Shown here: one piece after another, positions 1-8,270 of the stretch
Position numbering within the stretch: position 1 is the first letter of the stretch
Layout of the letters: each line of letters opens with the position of its first letter
Source of the DNA: Asanoa siamensis
Lineage (GTDB): Bacteria > Actinomycetota > Actinomycetes > Mycobacteriales > Micromonosporaceae
DNA: 64,000 bases
Assembly: GCF_016862555.1 (NCBI RefSeq)
Contig: NZ_BONE01000018.1
Location: forward strand, 1 to 64,000
Direction of reading: 5' to 3'
Translations under genes and position numbers: made by a program
The notes under the pieces: generated by a model
What the model was told of the DNA's origin: nothing
Seen by the model: only the letters and a program-made list of their open reading frames with translations
The model's database searches: none

Positions 1-231
1 AGGGGCGCGGCCCGCAGACCTAGATGGCCCCGCGCGGTCGGAGGCTGGGCAGGCCACGGGCCCCCGAACCCGCGGTCCGAAGGCCCAAACGCTTGAAGGT
101 CCAAGGGCCAGGAGTGTCAGAGGGGCGGTTGCGGGCCCACGAGAGCCGGCCAGCCCCGGGCCACACGGACTACAGGGGCAGAGGCGCAGCGGAGAGAGCC
201 AAACCCCAGAAGCCAAACCCTCAAACGGGTC
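1..231. other. window edge without a recognisable gene
   Basis: No coding region with family resemblance, tRNA or clear terminator is visible here. The only open frames are short and arginine/proline-rich, as expected by chance at this GC content. In related genomes this side of the leucine locus often carries gltX and tRNA genes, but no tRNA cloverleaf was found. Confidence 0.4.
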
Positions 232-930
232 TTACAGGCCCGAGAGGCGTTGGCCCGCGCGGACTACTGCCATGGCGTGGCGGTCGCCTGGGCGGCGGCC
301 CAGGCGTTCGATCGGGCCTGAGACGCTGATCGAGGCGATCACGCGCCCCGTGCGGTCGCGGATCGGGGCCGAGACGCTGGCCACACCTGGCTCGCGCTCC
401 GCGACGCTCTGCGCCCACCCGCGACGCCGGACCTCGGCCAGCGTGCGGCCGGTAAACTTGCACCTGGGCAGCAGGGGCATGACCGCCTCCGGTGGCTCCC
501 AGGCGAGCAGGATCTGGGCGGCCGAGCCGGCCGTCATCGGGAGCACCGAGCCGACCGGCACCGTGTCGCGTAGGCCGCTGGCGCGTTCCGCGGCGGCTAC
601 GCAGATTCGTTCGTCGGCGCGGCGCAGATACAACTGCGCGCTTTCGCCGGTCGCGTCCCGCAATGCGGACAGCAGCGGGTCGGCGGCGGTGAGCAAGACA
701 TCGGGCGCCGCGTTGGCCAGCTCGCCCAGGCGCGGGCCGGGGCGCCAGCGTCCCTGCGAGTCCCGCACGAGCATGCGATGGATCTCCAACGCCTGCGCCA
801 GACGGTGCGCGGTGGCCCGGGGCAACCGGGTCCGCTCCACGAGTTCGGCCAGGCTGGCGCCGTCGACACAGGCCGCGAGAATGACCACCGCCTTGTCGAG
901 GACGCCGACACCGCTCATACTGTGTCCCAC
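232..930 (-). CDS. IclR-family transcriptional regulator (LtbR/NdgR-like)
   Basis: This DNA-binding regulator is divergent from leuC. In actinobacteria the IclR protein at this position (LtbR in Corynebacterium, NdgR in Streptomyces) controls leucine genes, so it probably represses or activates leuCD. The N-terminal winged helix-turn-helix spans about residues 10-70 (LAELVERTRLPRATAHRLAQ), followed by an IclR effector domain with the conserved ICVAAAERASGLRDTVPVGS segment. The protein is about 232 aa, usual for the family. The start is uncertain. GTG at 930 lies 7 bases after a TATGTT -10 box (943-938), which suits a leaderless transcript. ATG 942 and ATG 918 are alternatives, and 918 fits the usual N-terminus (MSGVGVLDKA) best. 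Confidence 0.9.
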   Translation of the reverse strand: MGHSMSGVGVLDKAVVILAACVDGASLAELVERTRLPRATAHRLAQALEIHRMLVRDSQGRWRPGPRLGELANAAPDVLLTAADPLLSALRDATGESAQLYLRRADERICVAAAERASGLRDTVPVGSVLPMTAGSAAQILLAWEPPEAVMPLLPRCKFTGRTLAEVRRRGWAQSVAEREPGVASVSAPIRDRTGRVIASISVSGPIERLGRRPGDRHAMAVVRAGQRLSGL

Positions 931-937
931 AAGCCGA

Positions 938-961
938 AACATACCTCCCAGAATTTAGGAT
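938..961. promoter_or_regulatory. divergent iclR/leuC promoter pair
   Basis: Two -10-like hexamers lie back to back. TATGTT on the reverse strand (943-938) is 7 bases before GTG 930, and TAGGAT on the forward strand (956-961) is 6 bases before the leuC ATG at 968. Each would give a leaderless mRNA, and the two promoters must share the same ~40 bp. AGGA at 957-960 could instead act as a ribosome binding site for leuC. Regulator binding here would affect both directions. Confidence 0.5.
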
Positions 962-967
962 GTCCAG

Positions 968-2422
968 ATGGTGGGAGTCACGCCTAAGCCAACGTCGCCG
1001 AGGACCCTGGCCGAGAAGGTCTGGGACGCGCATGTGGTGCGATCCGCCGAGGGCGAGCCCGATCTGCTCTTCATCGACCTGCACCTGCTGCACGAGGTGA
1101 CCAGCCCGCAGGCGTTCGACGGTCTGCGCACCGCCGGCCGCACCGTGCGGCGCACCGATCTCACGCTCGCGACGGAAGACCACAACACGCCCACGGGTTA
1201 CACGAACCCGGCGTTCAACCTCCGGCGCGGCGATCCGCTGACGATCGCCGACCCGACGTCGCGCACCCAGATCGAGACGCTGCGCCGCAACTGCGCCGAG
1301 TTCGGCATCCGGCTGCACCCGCTGGGCGACGACAACCAGGGCATCGTGCACGTGATCGGGCCGCAGTTGGGCGTGACCCAGCCCGGCATGACGATCGTGT
1401 GCGGCGACTCACACACCGCCACCCACGGCGCGTTCGGCGCCCTGGCCTTCGGCATCGGCACGAGCGAGGTCGAGCACGTGCTGGCCACGCAGACCCTGCC
1501 CCAGTCCCGCCCGAAGACCATGGCGGTCAACGTGGTCGGCGACCTGGCGCCCGGCGTCACCGCCAAAGACCTTGTGCTGGCGCTGATCGCGCAGGTGGGC
1601 ACCGGCGGCGGTCGCGGCCACATCGTGGAATACCGGGGCGAGGCGATCCGGAACCTCTCGATGGAGGGCCGGATGACGATCGCCAACATGTCCATCGAGT
1701 GGGGCGCCAAGGCCGGCATGATCGCGCCGGACGAGACCACCTACGCCTACCTGAAGGGCCGGCCGTACGCGCCGCAGGGCGACGCTTGGGACGCCGCACT
1801 GGACTACTGGCGCGGCCTGCCCACCGACGACGGCGCGGTGTTCGACACCGAGGTGACCCTCGACGCCGCCGGCATCAGCCCGTTCGTCACCTGGGGCACC
1901 AACCCGGGCCAGGGTGTGGCGCTCGACGGCAGCGTGCCGGCGCCGGCCGACTTCGGCACCGAGGCCGAGCGGGTGGCCGCCACCCGGGCCCTGGAATACA
2001 TGGCGCTGACGCCCGGCACCCCGATGCGCGACCTCGCCGTCGACGTCGTGTTCGTCGGCTCCTGCACCAACGGGCGACTGGAGGACCTGCGCGCCGCGGC
2101 CGACGTGATCCGCGGCCACCGCGTCGCGCAGGGCGTACGCATGCTCGTGGTGCCCGGTTCCGCGGCGGTGCGCGAGGCGGCCGAGATGGAGGGTCTCGAC
2201 AAGGTCTTCGCCGACGCGGGCGCCGAGTGGCGGTTCGCCGGCTGCTCCATGTGTCTCGGCATGAACCCCGACACCCTGTCGCCCGGCCAGCGCTGCGCGT
2301 CCACCTCCAACCGCAACTTCGAGGGTCGCCAGGGTCGTGGCGGCCGCACCCACCTCGTCTCGCCACCCGTCGCCGCCGCCACCGCCGTGCGCGGCCGGCT
2401 GGCGTCGCCGGCGGACCTGTGA
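968..2422 (+). CDS. leuC: 3-isopropylmalate dehydratase large subunit
   Basis: LeuC isomerises 2-isopropylmalate to 3-isopropylmalate in leucine biosynthesis, as a cytosolic heterodimer with LeuD. It belongs to the aconitase family. The three [4Fe-4S] cluster cysteines are visible at C366 (GSCTNGR) and C426/C429 (CSMC). The N-terminus has the usual [12 protein letters not shown] and the DGxRT/EDHNTPT substrate region. The length of 484 aa is slightly above the bacterial norm of about 470. The ATG start is supported by TAGGAT 6 bases upstream (possible leaderless start) or AGGA as a ribosome binding site. leuD follows after 29 bp, so the two form an operon, and the divergent IclR gene is the likely regulator. 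Confidence 0.98.
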   Translation: MVGVTPKPTSPRTLAEKVWDAHVVRSAEGEPDLLFIDLHLLHEVTSPQAFDGLRTAGRTVRRTDLTLATEDHNTPTGYTNPAFNLRRGDPLTIADPTSRTQIETLRRNCAEFGIRLHPLGDDNQGIVHVIGPQLGVTQPGMTIVCGDSHTATHGAFGALAFGIGTSEVEHVLATQTLPQSRPKTMAVNVVGDLAPGVTAKDLVLALIAQVGTGGGRGHIVEYRGEAIRNLSMEGRMTIANMSIEWGAKAGMIAPDETTYAYLKGRPYAPQGDAWDAALDYWRGLPTDDGAVFDTEVTLDAAGISPFVTWGTNPGQGVALDGSVPAPADFGTEAERVAATRALEYMALTPGTPMRDLAVDVVFVGSCTNGRLEDLRAAADVIRGHRVAQGVRMLVVPGSAAVREAAEMEGLDKVFADAGAEWRFAGCSMCLGMNPDTLSPGQRCASTSNRNFEGRQGRGGRTHLVSPPVAAATAVRGRLASPADL

Positions 2423-2451
2423 CGTCGGCGACACCAGGGAGAGAAGAAACC

Positions 2452-3039
2452 ATGGACAAGTTCACCGTGCACACCGGCACCGCGGTCCCGCTGCGGCGGT
2501 CCAACGTGGATACCGACCAGATCATCCCCGCGGTGTACCTCAAGCGGGTGACCCGGACGGGCTTCGCCGACGGTCTGTTCAGCGCCTGGCGCGAGGACCC
2601 GTCGTTCGTCCTCAACGACCCGGCCTACGCCGGGGGCACGGTGCTCGTCGCCGGTCCCGAGTTCGGCACGGGGTCATCGCGCGAGCACGCCGTGTGGGCC
2701 TTGCGGGACCACGGTTTCCGGGCCGTCGTCTCGCCGCGGTTCGGCGACATCTTCCGTGGCAACGCCCTCAAGGAGGGACTGCTGCCCGTCGAGCTCGAGC
2801 TGCCCGCTGTGGAAGAGCTGTGGGCGATGGTCGAAGCGGATCCCACTATCGAGGTGACGGTCGACCTGGAGCGCCGGGAAATCCGTGCGGGTGACCGGGT
2901 CTGGGCCTTCCCGCTCGACGATTTCAGCCGTTGGCGGTTGCTCGAAGGGCTGGACGACATCGGTCTCACCTTGCGCCATGAGGCGGAAATCACGGAGTAT
3001 GAGCAGCACCGACCGGCCTTTCTGCCGGCTATCGGATAG
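2452..3039 (+). CDS. leuD: 3-isopropylmalate dehydratase small subunit
   Basis: LeuD is the swivelling small subunit that completes the LeuCD isomerase. The protein is 195 aa, typical for the family, with the substrate-contacting GTGSSREHA loop near residues 68-76 and the N-terminal [11 protein letters not shown] segment. An AGGGAGAG ribosome binding site lies 7 bases before the ATG. It is co-transcribed with leuC, and a strong hairpin follows 35 bp after the stop, so the operon ends here. Confidence 0.98.
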   Translation: MDKFTVHTGTAVPLRRSNVDTDQIIPAVYLKRVTRTGFADGLFSAWREDPSFVLNDPAYAGGTVLVAGPEFGTGSSREHAVWALRDHGFRAVVSPRFGDIFRGNALKEGLLPVELELPAVEELWAMVEADPTIEVTVDLERREIRAGDRVWAFPLDDFSRWRLLEGLDDIGLTLRHEAEITEYEQHRPAFLPAIG

Positions 3040-3074
3040 CCCTTTCTCGGCCCTACGGCCGATCCCAGCGCCGA

Positions 3075-3110
3075 ATTCGCCCCCTCCGGGTTCCTCCGGA
3101 GGGGGCGAAT
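3075..3110 (+). terminator. terminator after leuCD
   Basis: A perfect 15-bp inverted repeat (3075-3089 with 3096-3110) with a 6-base loop. It has no clear U tract, as is common for terminators of high-GC actinobacteria. Confidence 0.8.
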
Positions 3111-3145
3111 CCGTTACGACACAACGTCTTTTTTCGGCGAGATGT

Positions 3146-3174
3146 TTGTGTACCGATGACAATGGGCATACGGT
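3146..3174 (+). promoter_or_regulatory. putative hup promoter
   Basis: TTGTGT (3146-3151) and TACGGT (3169-3174) are separated by 17 bp. They lie in an unusually AT-rich patch between the leuD terminator and hup, giving a leader of about 45 bases before the GTG start. Confidence 0.4.
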
Positions 3175-3223
3175 GCGCGCAGAATGGCTCGCGTTGAGGC
3201 CATGCAAACATCGGAGGGAAGTT

Positions 3224-3817
3224 GTGAACAAAGCCGAGCTCATCGAGGCGCTCGCCGCTCGCCTGGGGGACCGGAAGACGGCGACGGCGGCGCTCGACGC
3301 GGTCCTCGCTGAGGTCCAGCAGGCGGTCACCAAGGGAGACCGGGTGGCCATCACCGGTTTCGGTGTCTTCGAAAAGCGCGTGCGCGGTGCCCGAACAGCC
3401 CGCAACCCGCGCACCGGCGAAGCGGTGAAGGTCAAGAAGACGTCCGTTCCGGCGTTCCGCGCCGGCGCCGGCTTCAAGGACATGGTCGCCAGCGGCCGCG
3501 TGCCGAAGGTCGCCGCCGCCAAGAAGACCACCGCCAAGGCCACCACCGCCAAGGCCACCACGGCGAAGGCCACCACGGCCAAGGCCACCACCGCCACGAA
3601 GGCGGCGGCCGCCAAGAAGACCGCCACCGCGACGAAGAAGGCCGCTCCCGCCAAGACGGCCGCCAAGTCCACCGCGGCGAAGAGCACCACCGCCCGCAAG
3701 GCGGCCACCGCCAAGAAGACCAGCAGCGCGGCCGCCAAGAAGACCACCACGGCACGCACCACCGCCGCGGCGAAGAAGGCCCCGGCCCGGAAGGCGCCGG
3801 CCAAGAAGGCCCGCTGA
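3224..3817 (+). CDS. hup: HU family nucleoid protein with lysine-rich tail
   Basis: A DNA-bending nucleoid protein. Residues 1-95 form the HU fold, starting [20 protein letters not shown] and containing the [10 protein letters not shown] and [18 protein letters not shown]-binding arm. Residues 96-197 form a basic Lys/Ala/Thr-rich tail of KTTAKA- and AAKK-type repeats, as in mycobacterial HupB and Streptomyces HupS. That tail adds DNA affinity and is a known site of acetylation in relatives. The GTG start is set by GGAGGGA 4-5 bases upstream. The gene is monocistronic, flanked by terminators. Its position next to leuD is the conserved actinobacterial arrangement. Confidence 0.96.
   Translation: MNKAELIEALAARLGDRKTATAALDAVLAEVQQAVTKGDRVAITGFGVFEKRVRGARTARNPRTGEAVKVKKTSVPAFRAGAGFKDMVASGRVPKVAAAKKTTAKATTAKATTAKATTAKATTATKAAAAKKTATATKKAAPAKTAAKSTAAKSTTARKAATAKKTSSAAAKKTTTARTTAAAKKAPARKAPAKKAR
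3536..3595 (+). repeat. 15-bp tandem repeat in the hup tail
   Basis: Four consecutive 15-base units (AAGGCCACCACCGCC and close variants) encode KATTA four times in the lysine-rich tail. Such repeats are prone to expansion and contraction, so tail length may vary between strains. Confidence 0.85.
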
Positions 3818-3831
3818 CCGACGAGACAGGC

Positions 3832-3861
3832 AAGGCGCCCACCAGAGCCGGTGGGCGCCTT
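3832..3861 (+). terminator. terminator after hup
   Basis: A perfect 12-bp stem (3832-3843 with 3850-3861) with loop AGAGCC, followed by TGTCTGTC. An outer GACAG/CTGTC pair can extend the stem. Confidence 0.8.
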
Positions 3862-3924
3862 TGTCTGTCCGGGGTCCGCTGTGGACCCGGTCGGCCCTCG
3901 ACGTGATCTCGCGCACTGGCGAGA

Positions 3925-5799
3925 ATGTCTCGCGTGCGCCGCACCTTTCTGACCGCCGCCGGGATCGCGCTCGGTGTCCTGCTGCTCACCGACGTGCTCC
4001 GCGTCTGGCTTCCGTCCATCATCACCGTCTTCGGTCAGGCCGCCTCGACACCGGCCGAGCTGATGGGTGGCTTCGCGCTGCTGTGGTTCGTCGGCGCGTT
4101 CGCGGTCGTGCCGTTGCTGCGTCCGTTGGGTTCCCGGGGCGTCGCCGTGGTCGCCGGGATCGCGCTCGCCGGGTGCCGGCTCGGGCTGCTCGCCACCGAC
4201 GGCGGGCAGGCACAGCTCTACGTCGCCAGCGCCGGCCTGCTCGCCGGTCTCGTCTGGCTCGCGGCGGCCGCGGTCGCCGGCCCGGATCCGTTGCCCGGCC
4301 TCGTGCTCGGGCTCGCGGCGGGCACGGGGGTGCACGCCGCCGTCGGCACGTTCGACCTGACGTGGCAGGGGAACGCATTCGCTTGGTCGGTGACTGCGCT
4401 GCTGTGCCTGGCATTCGGCGCCGTTCTGCCCGCGGTGACCGACCAGACAACCGGATCGACCCCGGCGGTCTGGTTCCTCGCGGGGCCGGTGCTGCTGCTG
4501 TGGACGATGATTGCCGGCTCGCCCGCGCTCGCGGCCACCGCGGTCTCCTACGCGCGCGGCGAGGAGGCCGGGATCGCCGGTCCCGGCCCGGGTTCGGCGC
4601 TGTGGACGGCCGCGCTGACGGCGGTGTCGGTCGGCCTGTTCGCGGCGGGCGCCCTGCTGGTGCGGCCCGGCGCCGTCGCGGCGATCGCGGGCCTCGTCAC
4701 CCTCGTCGCGGGCACGGTCCTGTTCGCGCTGTCCTGGGGCGCCGGACTCGCGGCGGCGATCCCGGTCACGGCGCTGGGTCTCGGGCTCGTGCTCTGCGCC
4801 ACGGGTCTGCGCGCGGGCACCGGCGAACCCAGTGCCCGGCGGGGCTTCGCGGCCGTCGGCGGCATGACCGTGTTCGCCGTCGCCGCCGTCCTCTACTACG
4901 CCGCATACGACATCGGGTATCCCAACGAGTGGGTGCCGCCCGCGGTCGCGGTCCTCGTGGCGGTCGTCGCGGGAAGGCCGCCGTACCCGCGGATCGAGGT
5001 CGACCGGTCCTGGATCGGGGTGCCCGTCGCGGCCGTGGCCGCCCTGCTGGCCGGCCTGCTGATGCCGGTCGGCCCGGCGACGACGGCCGCACCGGGCACT
5101 CCCGGCACCGTCCGGGTCGTGGCCTACAACATCCGCATGGGCTTCGGCCTCGACGGCCGGTTCGACCTCGCCGGGCTGACGGCGGCGATCAGCGCCCAGC
5201 GGCCCGACATCGTGTTGCTCAGCGAGGTCGACCGGGCCTGGTTGCTGAACGGCGGGCACGACACGCTCACGCTGCTCGCCGACCGGCTCGGCATGCCCTA
5301 CCGGTTCGCGCCGGCGGCCGACGCGGTCTGGGGCGACGCCGTGCTCACCCGGCTGCCGGTCGTCTACACCGCGACGAGCCGGCTGGGCCCCGTGGGCGCA
5401 CCGACGGGCGCGCAGGCCCTCGGCGTGACGGTCGACGTGGGCGGCGCGGAGCTCGCGGTGGTCTCCACCCACCTGCAGCCGCCGCCCGGCGGCGGGCCGG
5501 TGAGCCAGGCGCGGGAGGTGGCCGCGTTCGCGCGCGGCTTCGCGGCCGGCCGGGCCGTGGTGGTCGGCGGCGACCTGAACACGCAGCCCGGCGACGAGGC
5601 GTTCACGGTCTTCACCGAGGCCGGCCTGGTCGACGGCTTCGCCGCGGCCCGGCCGCTGCCGTCCTCGCCCGCCGACGCCCCGCGCGAGCAGATCGACCAT
5701 CTGCTGGTGTCGCCGGAGATCGGCGTGACCGACGTGGCGGCGCCGCGCACCGAGGCGTCCGACCACCTTCCGGTCGCGGCGACCCTCACGCTGTTCTGA
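3925..5799 (+). CDS. multi-pass membrane protein with endonuclease/exonuclease/phosphatase domain
   Basis: The protein has about 624 aa. The first ~390 residues form roughly ten hydrophobic segments. The last ~225 residues are an endonuclease/exonuclease/phosphatase (DNase I-like) domain, with VVAYNIRMGF (metal-binding Asn), LLSEVDR (Glu), VVGGDLNTQPGDE (Asp/Asn), IDHLLVS and the C-terminal SDHLP catalytic His. The catalytic domain follows the last membrane segment, so it may face outside. Substrate is unknown: phospholipid or phosphoester hydrolysis is more likely than nuclease action in this architecture, by inference. It is monocistronic between the hup terminator and a convergent gene. 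No strong ribosome binding site is seen before the ATG. Confidence 0.85.
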   Translation: MSRVRRTFLTAAGIALGVLLLTDVLRVWLPSIITVFGQAASTPAELMGGFALLWFVGAFAVVPLLRPLGSRGVAVVAGIALAGCRLGLLATDGGQAQLYVASAGLLAGLVWLAAAAVAGPDPLPGLVLGLAAGTGVHAAVGTFDLTWQGNAFAWSVTALLCLAFGAVLPAVTDQTTGSTPAVWFLAGPVLLLWTMIAGSPALAATAVSYARGEEAGIAGPGPGSALWTAALTAVSVGLFAAGALLVRPGAVAAIAGLVTLVAGTVLFALSWGAGLAAAIPVTALGLGLVLCATGLRAGTGEPSARRGFAAVGGMTVFAVAAVLYYAAYDIGYPNEWVPPAVAVLVAVVAGRPPYPRIEVDRSWIGVPVAAVAALLAGLLMPVGPATTAAPGTPGTVRVVAYNIRMGFGLDGRFDLAGLTAAISAQRPDIVLLSEVDRAWLLNGGHDTLTLLADRLGMPYRFAPAADAVWGDAVLTRLPVVYTATSRLGPVGAPTGAQALGVTVDVGGAELAVVSTHLQPPPGGGPVSQAREVAAFARGFAAGRAVVVGGDLNTQPGDEAFTVFTEAGLVDGFAAARPLPSSPADAPREQIDHLLVSPEIGVTDVAAPRTEASDHLPVAATLTLF

Positions 5800-5853
5800 G
5801 ACGCGGCCGCCAGCCCGCTCAGATCAACGAGGAGGCGCGAACGCGGGGTGGGG

Positions 5854-6738
5854 TCAGAGTCGATCGGCCGCGACCGCGCCCGCGGCGGAGAACGCCACCA
5901 GCCACCCGCCGCCCTTCGGGGTGCGGTAGTCGCCGGTCCCGTTGGCGTCCAGCAGCCGCCGCAGCGCGCCCGGCATCACCTTGCCCTGGCTGCAGGCGAC
6001 GAAGTCGAGGCCGTCGGTGGCGAGCTCGGCCAGCCGGCCCGCGGTGGACAGCGATTTCTCGTCGGGGTCCTGCCCCGCGGTCGGCTCGTCGAGCGCCGAG
6101 TCCGCGACGATCGGCAGGTCCAGCCGGTCGGCCAGCGGCTGCAGGGTCTGTACGCAGCGCAGCGGCGTGGCCGAGACCAGGCGCGCCGGGCGCAGCGGCG
6201 CGAGCAGCGCCACCAGCTCGGCCGCGCGGTCCCGGCCGGAGTCGTCCAGCGGCCGGGCGGTGTCCGGGCCCGACCAGGTGCTCCGCTTGCCGGCGTGGGC
6301 GTGCCGCACCAGCCCGCAGACCGCGGTCACCGCCGGCAGGGCGGCGTAGTCGCGGACGACCCGGATGTCGTGCGAGTAGCTGAGCAGGGCGAGCGCCTCG
6401 TCGACGGGCAGCCAGCGGATCCCGTTGACCTCGTCGGCATCGACCACCACCGTCGGGTCGTCCGCCACGTATCGCATCGACCAGTAGTCGACGGTCTTCG
6501 GGATGCCCTCCCGCGCGGTGTAGCGGACGCTGGACAACCGCACCTGCGGCACGGCCCGCACACCGGTCTCCTCGGACACCTCCCGCACCGCGGCCGCCAG
6601 CGGGTGCTCGCCCGCCTCCAGCTTGCCCTTGGGCAGCGACCAGTCGTCGTACCTGGGCCGGTGCACCAGGCAGATCCGCACGCCGTCGGCCGCGGCGCGC
6701 CAGACCACGCCGCCCGCGGCCCGGATCAGGGGAGCCAT
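5854..6738 (-). CDS. Nudix hydrolase fused to histidine phosphatase (MutT1-like)
   Basis: A two-domain protein of 294 aa. A complete Nudix box (G38-x5-E-x7-REVSEETGV) lies at residues 38-60. A histidine-phosphatase domain begins with VRHAHAG at residues 144-150. This is the architecture of mycobacterial MutT1, which hydrolyses 8-oxo-GTP/GDP and diadenosine polyphosphates. The gene sits beside ppk as in mycobacteria. The ATG at 6738 overlaps the end of the upstream CYTH-CHAD gene by 13 bases, implying translational coupling in an operon. The gene is convergent with the upstream membrane phosphatase, with about 50 bp between stops. Confidence 0.92.
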   Translation of the reverse strand: MAPLIRAAGGVVWRAAADGVRICLVHRPRYDDWSLPKGKLEAGEHPLAAAVREVSEETGVRAVPQVRLSSVRYTAREGIPKTVDYWSMRYVADDPTVVVDADEVNGIRWLPVDEALALLSYSHDIRVVRDYAALPAVTAVCGLVRHAHAGKRSTWSGPDTARPLDDSGRDRAAELVALLAPLRPARLVSATPLRCVQTLQPLADRLDLPIVADSALDEPTAGQDPDEKSLSTAGRLAELATDGLDFVACSQGKVMPGALRRLLDANGTGDYRTPKGGGWLVAFSAAGAVAADRL

Positions 6739-8255
6739 CGCGTCCTTGTCGGTTCGGCGGCGACGGCCCAGGCCTCCGGGAACGCGGCCCGGACGGCCCG
6801 GATCGCCGCGCGTTCGCGCTCGAAGAGCCGGCCGGCGACGACCGCCAGGTCGGTGTCGTCGGGTGTCTGCGCGGCCAGCGACACCCAGGTGTCGGCCGCG
6901 ACCGCGGCGTCCTGGTGCTCGCCGAGCAGGTTCTGCACGCGGCCCAGGGCCTTGGCCATCCTCGCGGCCGCACCGCCGATCACGGGCGCGACGGCGTCCA
7001 CCGCGTACCGGGCCCGCTTGCCGTTGATCCGCACCGCGTGCCAGCGCTCGTCGGCCGCGAGCGGGTCGAGGTCGGCGGCGCCGTCGACACCCTTGGCGCC
7101 GTAGGCCAACCGCCGCCACGGCCGGGCCACCATGCGGGGCAGCAGCCGCTGCGCCGGTTGGTCGGCGGCGGCGACCACCCGCGGCTCGCGGGCCGCGTCG
7201 ATCAGCAGGTCGAGCAGCGCGTGGTAGCGCGGACTGCGCAACGCCTCGTCGACCGAGGCCAGCGCCGCCCGCTGCCGGGCGTCGAGCGCGTCGTCGAGCC
7301 GGGCCACGGCCGCCGGGTCGACGGGGCAGAGCGGGTCGGCGTTGGCCGTGTGCTTCAGCCGCTCGCGGAGCACCTCGGCGTCCCGCGCCTCGCCCAGCAC
7401 ACCGGCGATCCAGCGCAGCTCGTCGCGCAGCCGGTCGGCCCAGTCGCGGTCGAGCAGGGCGGCGAACGTACGCAGGTCGCTGCGCAGCCGCCGGCAACCG
7501 ACCCGCATCTGGTGCACCGCGGTGTCGCCGTCGTCGAGCGGCTGCCCGAGCCGGACCAGCGGGTCGTGGGCGAGGATGCGGCCGATCCCGGAACGGACCG
7601 CGGCGCTCACCACGTCGGCCGCGGACGGCTGCTCGGTCAGGTCGCCCGGTGCCGTCAGGTCGGGCGGCAGCGCGGCGGCCGCGCCCAGCGCCCGGACGTG
7701 CTTCGGGGTGAACTCGCCCTCCTGCGCGCCCGCCTCGGTCAGCGCGGCGGTGACGGCGTCGAGCAGCGCGCGGTCGCCCGCCTTGCGCTCGACCTCGATC
7801 TCGCGGAACGCCATCCGCACGCCCTTGCCGTCGAACACGGTGACGTCGTCGTCGGCCACCTCGGCCAGCACGGTGCCGTCGACGTCGCACAACTCGTACG
7901 CGTGCCGGATGGTCCGGATCTTCGCGGCCGGTGCCAGCGCCTGGCCGCGCGACCAGGCGGTGACGAGCGCGACCAGGTCGTCGGGTGCGCTGCCGGCCTT
8001 CCCGCGCCGGGAGATCTCGTGCCGCAGCCCCGGCACCGCGGCCGGCAGCTTGACCGTCCACGGCAGATCGTCGCCCTTGCGGTGCCGCAGCGAGACGCCG
8101 GCCCGGGCCAGCCGCAGATCGGGTGTGTCGTAGTAGGTCGCGGTCAGTGTCACGGGCGGGGCCGCCGCCACGGTGCCGCCCGCCGGAACCTGGTCGGTCA
8201 GGTCCGGCAGCCGGAACGCTTCGCCGGCCCCCAGCTTGCGTTCCTCCTCGATCAT
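6726..8255 (-). CDS. CYTH and CHAD domain protein
   Basis: The protein has 509 aa. The N-terminal CYTH (triphosphate tunnel) domain carries the hallmark E3-x-E5-x-K7 motif right at the start, then basic strands such as VSLRHRKGDDLPWTVKLP. The second half is a CHAD helical domain with many conserved His/Arg residues (HQMRVGCRRLRSDLR, NGKRARYAVDA). CYTH proteins hydrolyse triphosphates, and CHAD domains bind polyphosphate, so the link to the adjacent ppk is functional as well as positional. A TAGGCT -10 box (8268-8263) sits 7 bases before the ATG, predicting a separate leaderless promoter just after ppk. Confidence 0.93.
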   Translation of the reverse strand: MIEEERKLGAGEAFRLPDLTDQVPAGGTVAAAPPVTLTATYYDTPDLRLARAGVSLRHRKGDDLPWTVKLPAAVPGLRHEISRRGKAGSAPDDLVALVTAWSRGQALAPAAKIRTIRHAYELCDVDGTVLAEVADDDVTVFDGKGVRMAFREIEVERKAGDRALLDAVTAALTEAGAQEGEFTPKHVRALGAAAALPPDLTAPGDLTEQPSAADVVSAAVRSGIGRILAHDPLVRLGQPLDDGDTAVHQMRVGCRRLRSDLRTFAALLDRDWADRLRDELRWIAGVLGEARDAEVLRERLKHTANADPLCPVDPAAVARLDDALDARQRAALASVDEALRSPRYHALLDLLIDAAREPRVVAAADQPAQRLLPRMVARPWRRLAYGAKGVDGAADLDPLAADERWHAVRINGKRARYAVDAVAPVIGGAAARMAKALGRVQNLLGEHQDAAVAADTWVSLAAQTPDDTDLAVVAGRLFERERAAIRAVRAAFPEAWAVAAEPTRTRWLP

Positions 8256-8262
8256 GCGGCCC

Positions 8263-8268
8263 AGCCTA
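8263..8268 (-). promoter_or_regulatory. leaderless-type -10 box for CYTH-CHAD gene
   Basis: TAGGCT lies 7 bases before the ATG at 8255, in the 15-base gap after the ppk stop. The spacing places transcription start at or next to the A of the start codon. Confidence 0.5.
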
Positions 8269-8270
8269 GA

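Noticed and set aside
1-231. tRNA-Gln/tRNA-Glu genes expected near the leucine locus
   Set aside because: No acceptor stem pairing, GTTCGA-type T loop or cloverleaf could be assembled from this sequence.
3536-3595. Possible CRISPR-like repeat array
   Set aside because: The 15-bp units are contiguous, in frame, and encode the KATTA repeats of the HU tail, with no spacers.
2674-5766. A 1030-aa reverse-strand frame over leuD, hup and the membrane phosphatase
   Set aside because: Typical high-GC shadow rich in Arg/Gly/Asp. The hydrophobic part is just the complement of the hup lysine-rich tail.
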